Assembly: GCA_033717875.1 (NCBI GenBank)
Contig: JADDKJ010000015.1
Location: 1 to 64,000, forward strand
Length of the DNA: 64,000 nt
Source of the DNA: SBBG01 sp033717875
GTDB lineage: Bacteria; Pseudomonadota; Gammaproteobacteria; Ga0077554; Ga007554
Direction: 5' to 3'
Position numbers and translations under genes: made by a program
Notes under the pieces: generated by a model
What the model was told of the DNA's origin: nothing
The model's input: only the letters and a program-made list of their open reading frames with translations
The model's database searches: none
In this document: positions 61,893-64,000 of the stretch, in pieces
Layout: each line of letters starts with the position of its first letter
How positions within the stretch are numbered: the stretch's first letter is position 1

Positions 61893-62857
61893 ACCGCGGC
61901 TTCTAGAACGGGATGGACAAGCGTCATACCGGCTTCAAGGCGATGCAGCGGTTTGACCGGAATGCCCAGACAAATCTTGGTCGTTTCTCTGAACAAGCCA
62001 CCACCAAGTTGCGCATTCACGGCAAATTCGGATTCATCATCATGAAGGCCGTTATGAATTTCCCTTATCCGTATCCCTTTATCGGTTACTGCATATTCCA
62101 CATGATGGCGGCCCAACCCGAGATCGAGCTCTGAAACCAGCGCAAGCAGTTCGTCGCAACGAGGCGGCCGCTGCATGAAAGACTGAATTAGTTTCGTGCG
62201 GTACTTGTCATCGTTGAACTGAATGTGGCTACCACAGAGGACGACAAAACCGTCCGGCGTGCCAAGGCCATCCAGTGCATACACCTCTCCCTCCTGATGT
62301 TTTTCGACGAGAGCATAGCCATCGCGTATTTCTGCCAACCGATGTTTCAGATCCGCAGGATTCCCAACGATTGATCCGCCGGTTGCTATATCGGTTTCGA
62401 GTGGCTGCACCGTAACAGGAAACACTCCGGCATCGATGTCTACCCCTGGTTCGGAACAATTCATGACCCATCGGTAACGCGGCGAGGGTTCCAGCTCAAA
62501 ACGATTGCGAAGGGCAAATCTCTGATCACACAGAACGGCACTACGCCATGATGACCCGGGCAGCCTCAAATAATCCGCCATCAAGGCTGCACAGACCTGC
62601 AAGCTGGCGTCCGTAGCAATCACCCCGGAAAATTTCAGGTCCTGCACGGATAGGAGACGAGCGACAGAAAGCGGATTGAAGATGTCACACTCGAGCAATT
62701 TGCATTGGCGGTATACGGATGACTCTTTCGCCCGCAAGAGATGCTCTCTGGCACAATCCGTCAGAATAGTTATCCTTAACTTGAGATCGGTAGCCGCCGG
62801 AATGAATCCTTCTTCCAGGAATCGGGTTGGCACATGAGAGAGTAACAATAATTCCAT
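61889..62857 (-). CDS. ATP-grasp-like enzyme, PvsA-like, first gene of the siderophore operon
   Basis: A 322-residue protein that I read as an ATP-grasp ligase. The N-terminal half is a Rossmann-like pre-ATP-grasp domain (MELLLLSHVPTRFLEEGFIP, LRITILTDCAREHLL, VIATDASLQVCAALMADYLR, LPGSSWRSAVLCDQRFALRN). The ATP-binding half includes IVGNPADLKHRLAEIRDG, ALVEKHQEGEVYALDG and, near the end, VTDKGIRIREIHNGLHDDES, where E and N match the usual E-x-N metal ligands. Vibrioferrin loci carry such a ligase (PvsA) beside NIS synthetases; achromobactin loci normally do not. It opens the operon with AGGAAG before ATG 62857. A peptide or ester bond to an amino acid is the likely step. Confidence 0.78.
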   Translation of the reverse strand: MELLLLSHVPTRFLEEGFIPAATDLKLRITILTDCAREHLLRAKESSVYRQCKLLECDIFNPLSVARLLSVQDLKFSGVIATDASLQVCAALMADYLRLPGSSWRSAVLCDQRFALRNRFELEPSPRYRWVMNCSEPGVDIDAGVFPVTVQPLETDIATGGSIVGNPADLKHRLAEIRDGYALVEKHQEGEVYALDGLGTPDGFVVLCGSHIQFNDDKYRTKLIQSFMQRPPRCDELLALVSELDLGLGRHHVEYAVTDKGIRIREIHNGLHDDESEFAVNAQLGGGLFRETTKICLGIPVKPLHRLEAGMTLVHPVLEAAV

Positions 62858-62870
62858 CTAACATCTTCCT

Positions 62871-62900
62871 CGCGTCAATGAATTCCACGCGTCAATGAAT
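62871..62900. repeat. 17-bp direct repeat in the siderophore operon leader
   Basis: CGCGTCAATGAAT occurs at 62871-62883 and again at 62888-62900, a 17-bp period with about 1.8 copies. It lies between the Fur-like box and the first gene, in the likely 5' leader. Confidence 0.8.
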
Positions 62901-62930
62901 AAACAACAATTCATACCAGTTACGGATAAC

Positions 62931-62949
62931 CGGAACGATTCTCATTTAC
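62931..62949. promoter_or_regulatory. Fur-box-like site upstream of the siderophore operon
   Basis: On the leftward strand the sequence reads GTAAATGAGAATCGTTCCG, with the AAATGAGAATCGTT core typical of Fur sites and 12 of 19 matches to the consensus. It is about 75 bp upstream of the first gene, where Fur would block the promoter when iron is plentiful. Exact promoter elements were not resolved. Confidence 0.6.
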
Positions 62950-62982
62950 TATGACGAAGGAGCGTTAAAGAAATTTAGGTCC

Positions 62983-63019
62983 GATATTTCGTGCGCTATT
63001 GCACAGCGCACGAAATATC
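62983..63019. repeat. Perfect 14-bp hairpin between the operon and the IS5 element
   Basis: GATATTTCGTGCGC pairs with GCGCACGAAATATC around a 9-base loop. It lies between two divergent units. It may be part of the IS5-family element's end region or a terminator for transcripts entering from the IS; there is no T run. Confidence 0.7.
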
Positions 63020-63068
63020 CAAGTTATGGGCACTTCTATAAATTCCCCAATGCCGCTACGCTTCTGCC

Positions 63069-64000
63069 ATGCAAACGAGCCTCTTTGATCTTGAGAACCG
63101 CTACGCCAGCCTGAGTGCTGCGGGCGATCCGCTGGAGCGGCTTGATGCCGTCCTTGACTGGGAAATCTTCCGCCCCATCCTTGAGCGGATTGATCTGAAG
63201 GAGCGCAAGAACGCGGCTGGGCGCAAGCCCACCTGCCGCATTCTCATGTTCAAGCTACTCATCTTGCAGCGCCTGCACAACCTGTCCGACGAACGCCTGC
63301 AATACCAGGTCACGGATCGGCTGTCCTTCATGCGCTTCCTGGGTCTCGAACTCACCGGCGACGTGCCCGATGCCCGCACCGTCTGGGCCTTCCGCGAAGC
63401 ACTCAAGGGGCACTGTCTGGTTGAGCCGCTGTTCGACCGCCTGAACCAGGCGCTGTCTGATCTTGGCGTCGAACTCAAGAGCGGGCAGATCATCGATGCC
63501 ACCTTCGTTCCCGTGCCGATCCAGCGCAACGGACGCGAAGACAACGCCCTCATCAAGCAGGACGCTGTTCCGGTCGACTGGGGCAAGAGTCCCGCCAAAC
63601 GGGCGCAGAAGGACATCGACGCGCGCTGGACGAAAAAAAGTGGCCAGAACCACTACGGCTACAAGAACCACATCAACGTGGACCGCGACACCAAGCTCAT
63701 CGCGGCGCACGCCTGTACGCCTGCCCACATCCACGACAGCCAGACGCTCGAAGCCGTGCTGCGTCCGCAGGACGAAGGCGGCAAGGAGGTCTGGGCGGAT
63801 AGCGCATACCGCTCGAACGAGCAGGAACAAAGCCTGGAAGACAGCGGGCACGAGAGCCGGATACACGAGCGCGCATACCGCAACACGCCGCTGACCGAGA
63901 AACAGGAAACGTCAAACACCGCCAAATCGCGGGTGCGCGCGCGGGTTGAGCATGTTTTTGCTGCACATGGAAAACAGTATGGGTGGCATCTTCCTCAACA
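63069..64000 (+). CDS. IS5-family transposase, runs off the right edge with a frame change near 63953
   Basis: A DDE transposase of the IS5 family, about 310 residues visible from ATG 63069. It shows the N-terminal DUF772-type domain (SLFDLENRYASLSAAGDPLE, PTCRILMFKLLILQRLHNLS, LSFMRFLGLELTGDVPDART), then IIDATFVPVPIQRN (first D), YGYKNHINVDRDTKLI, VWADSAYRSNEQE (second D) and RVRARVEHVFA (E). After VEHVFAAH the frame gives GKQYGWHLPQ, while the next frame gives the expected MENSMGGIFLN, so there is a one-base shift near 63953 shortly before the edge. The element's left terminus probably lies between 63020 and 63068; its right part is outside. Confidence 0.88.
   Translation, partial: MQTSLFDLENRYASLSAAGDPLERLDAVLDWEIFRPILERIDLKERKNAAGRKPTCRILMFKLLILQRLHNLSDERLQYQVTDRLSFMRFLGLELTGDVPDARTVWAFREALKGHCLVEPLFDRLNQALSDLGVELKSGQIIDATFVPVPIQRNGREDNALIKQDAVPVDWGKSPAKRAQKDIDARWTKKSGQNHYGYKNHINVDRDTKLIAAHACTPAHIHDSQTLEAVLRPQDEGGKEVWADSAYRSNEQEQSLEDSGHESRIHERAYRNTPLTEKQETSNTAKSRVRARVEHVFAAHGKQYGWHLPQ

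Overview
The window reads as chromosomal DNA of a GC-rich, metabolically ordinary proteobacterium, most likely a gamma- or betaproteobacterium. The basis is housekeeping genes (guaB-guaA, xseA, lhr, uup), Slp-type outer-membrane lipoproteins, a two-partner secretion pair and a P-type (Trb) conjugation module. I cannot name the genus from sequence alone.

Layout. 1-11.1 kb: the end of an IS3-family element abuts and truncates a very large filamentous haemagglutinin gene (tpsA), which lies downstream of its outer-membrane transporter gene (tpsB). 11.1-15.4 kb: a secreted protein of unknown function, the ABC-F protein Uup and two translationally coupled Slp lipoproteins. 15.5-16.7 kb: a complete IS630-family element that appears to be flanked by TA. 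16.7-25.6 kb: a multi-hairpin intergenic element, Lhr helicase, an Rrf2-type regulator, an M23 peptidase coupled to xseA, and a small DUF2892 membrane protein, with three related GCGGGTT/AACCCGC palindromes between genes. 25.6-28.6 kb: guaB-guaA.

At the 3' end of guaA an integrative element begins. It has a tyrosine integrase whose first codons are out of frame, an AlpA-type regulator, a DUF2274 gene and a leftward traG-CopG-trbB-C-D-E-J-(eexN)-L-F-G-I mating-pair block, then a second eexN and a broken LysR gene. trbJ also carries a frameshift. No relaxase and no second attachment site lie in the window, so the element continues past the right edge or is degraded.

44.3-62.9 kb is devoted to iron. 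A TonB-dependent receptor, a DUF3649 protein, a PepSY membrane protein and a DUF3325 protein form one leftward set. A tightly overlapping leftward operon of ten genes (62857 to 49990) encodes an NRPS-independent siderophore: a PvsA-like ATP-grasp enzyme, three IucA/IucC synthetases, a PLP decarboxylase, a diaminobutyrate-type aminotransferase, an MFS exporter, an SbnG/AcsB-type citrate synthase, a FhuF-like [2Fe-2S] ferric reductase and an RraA-family protein. The gene content is that of the achromobactin pathway plus the ATP-grasp enzyme typical of vibrioferrin, so the product may be a variant molecule. Fur-box-like sequences lie upstream of both sets. Two abutting miniature palindromic elements that share a CTAG, and a truncated second rraA copy, separate the receptor set from the operon. 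The window ends inside an IS5-family transposase. The iron genes may be cargo of the guaA-integrated element; that is an inference.
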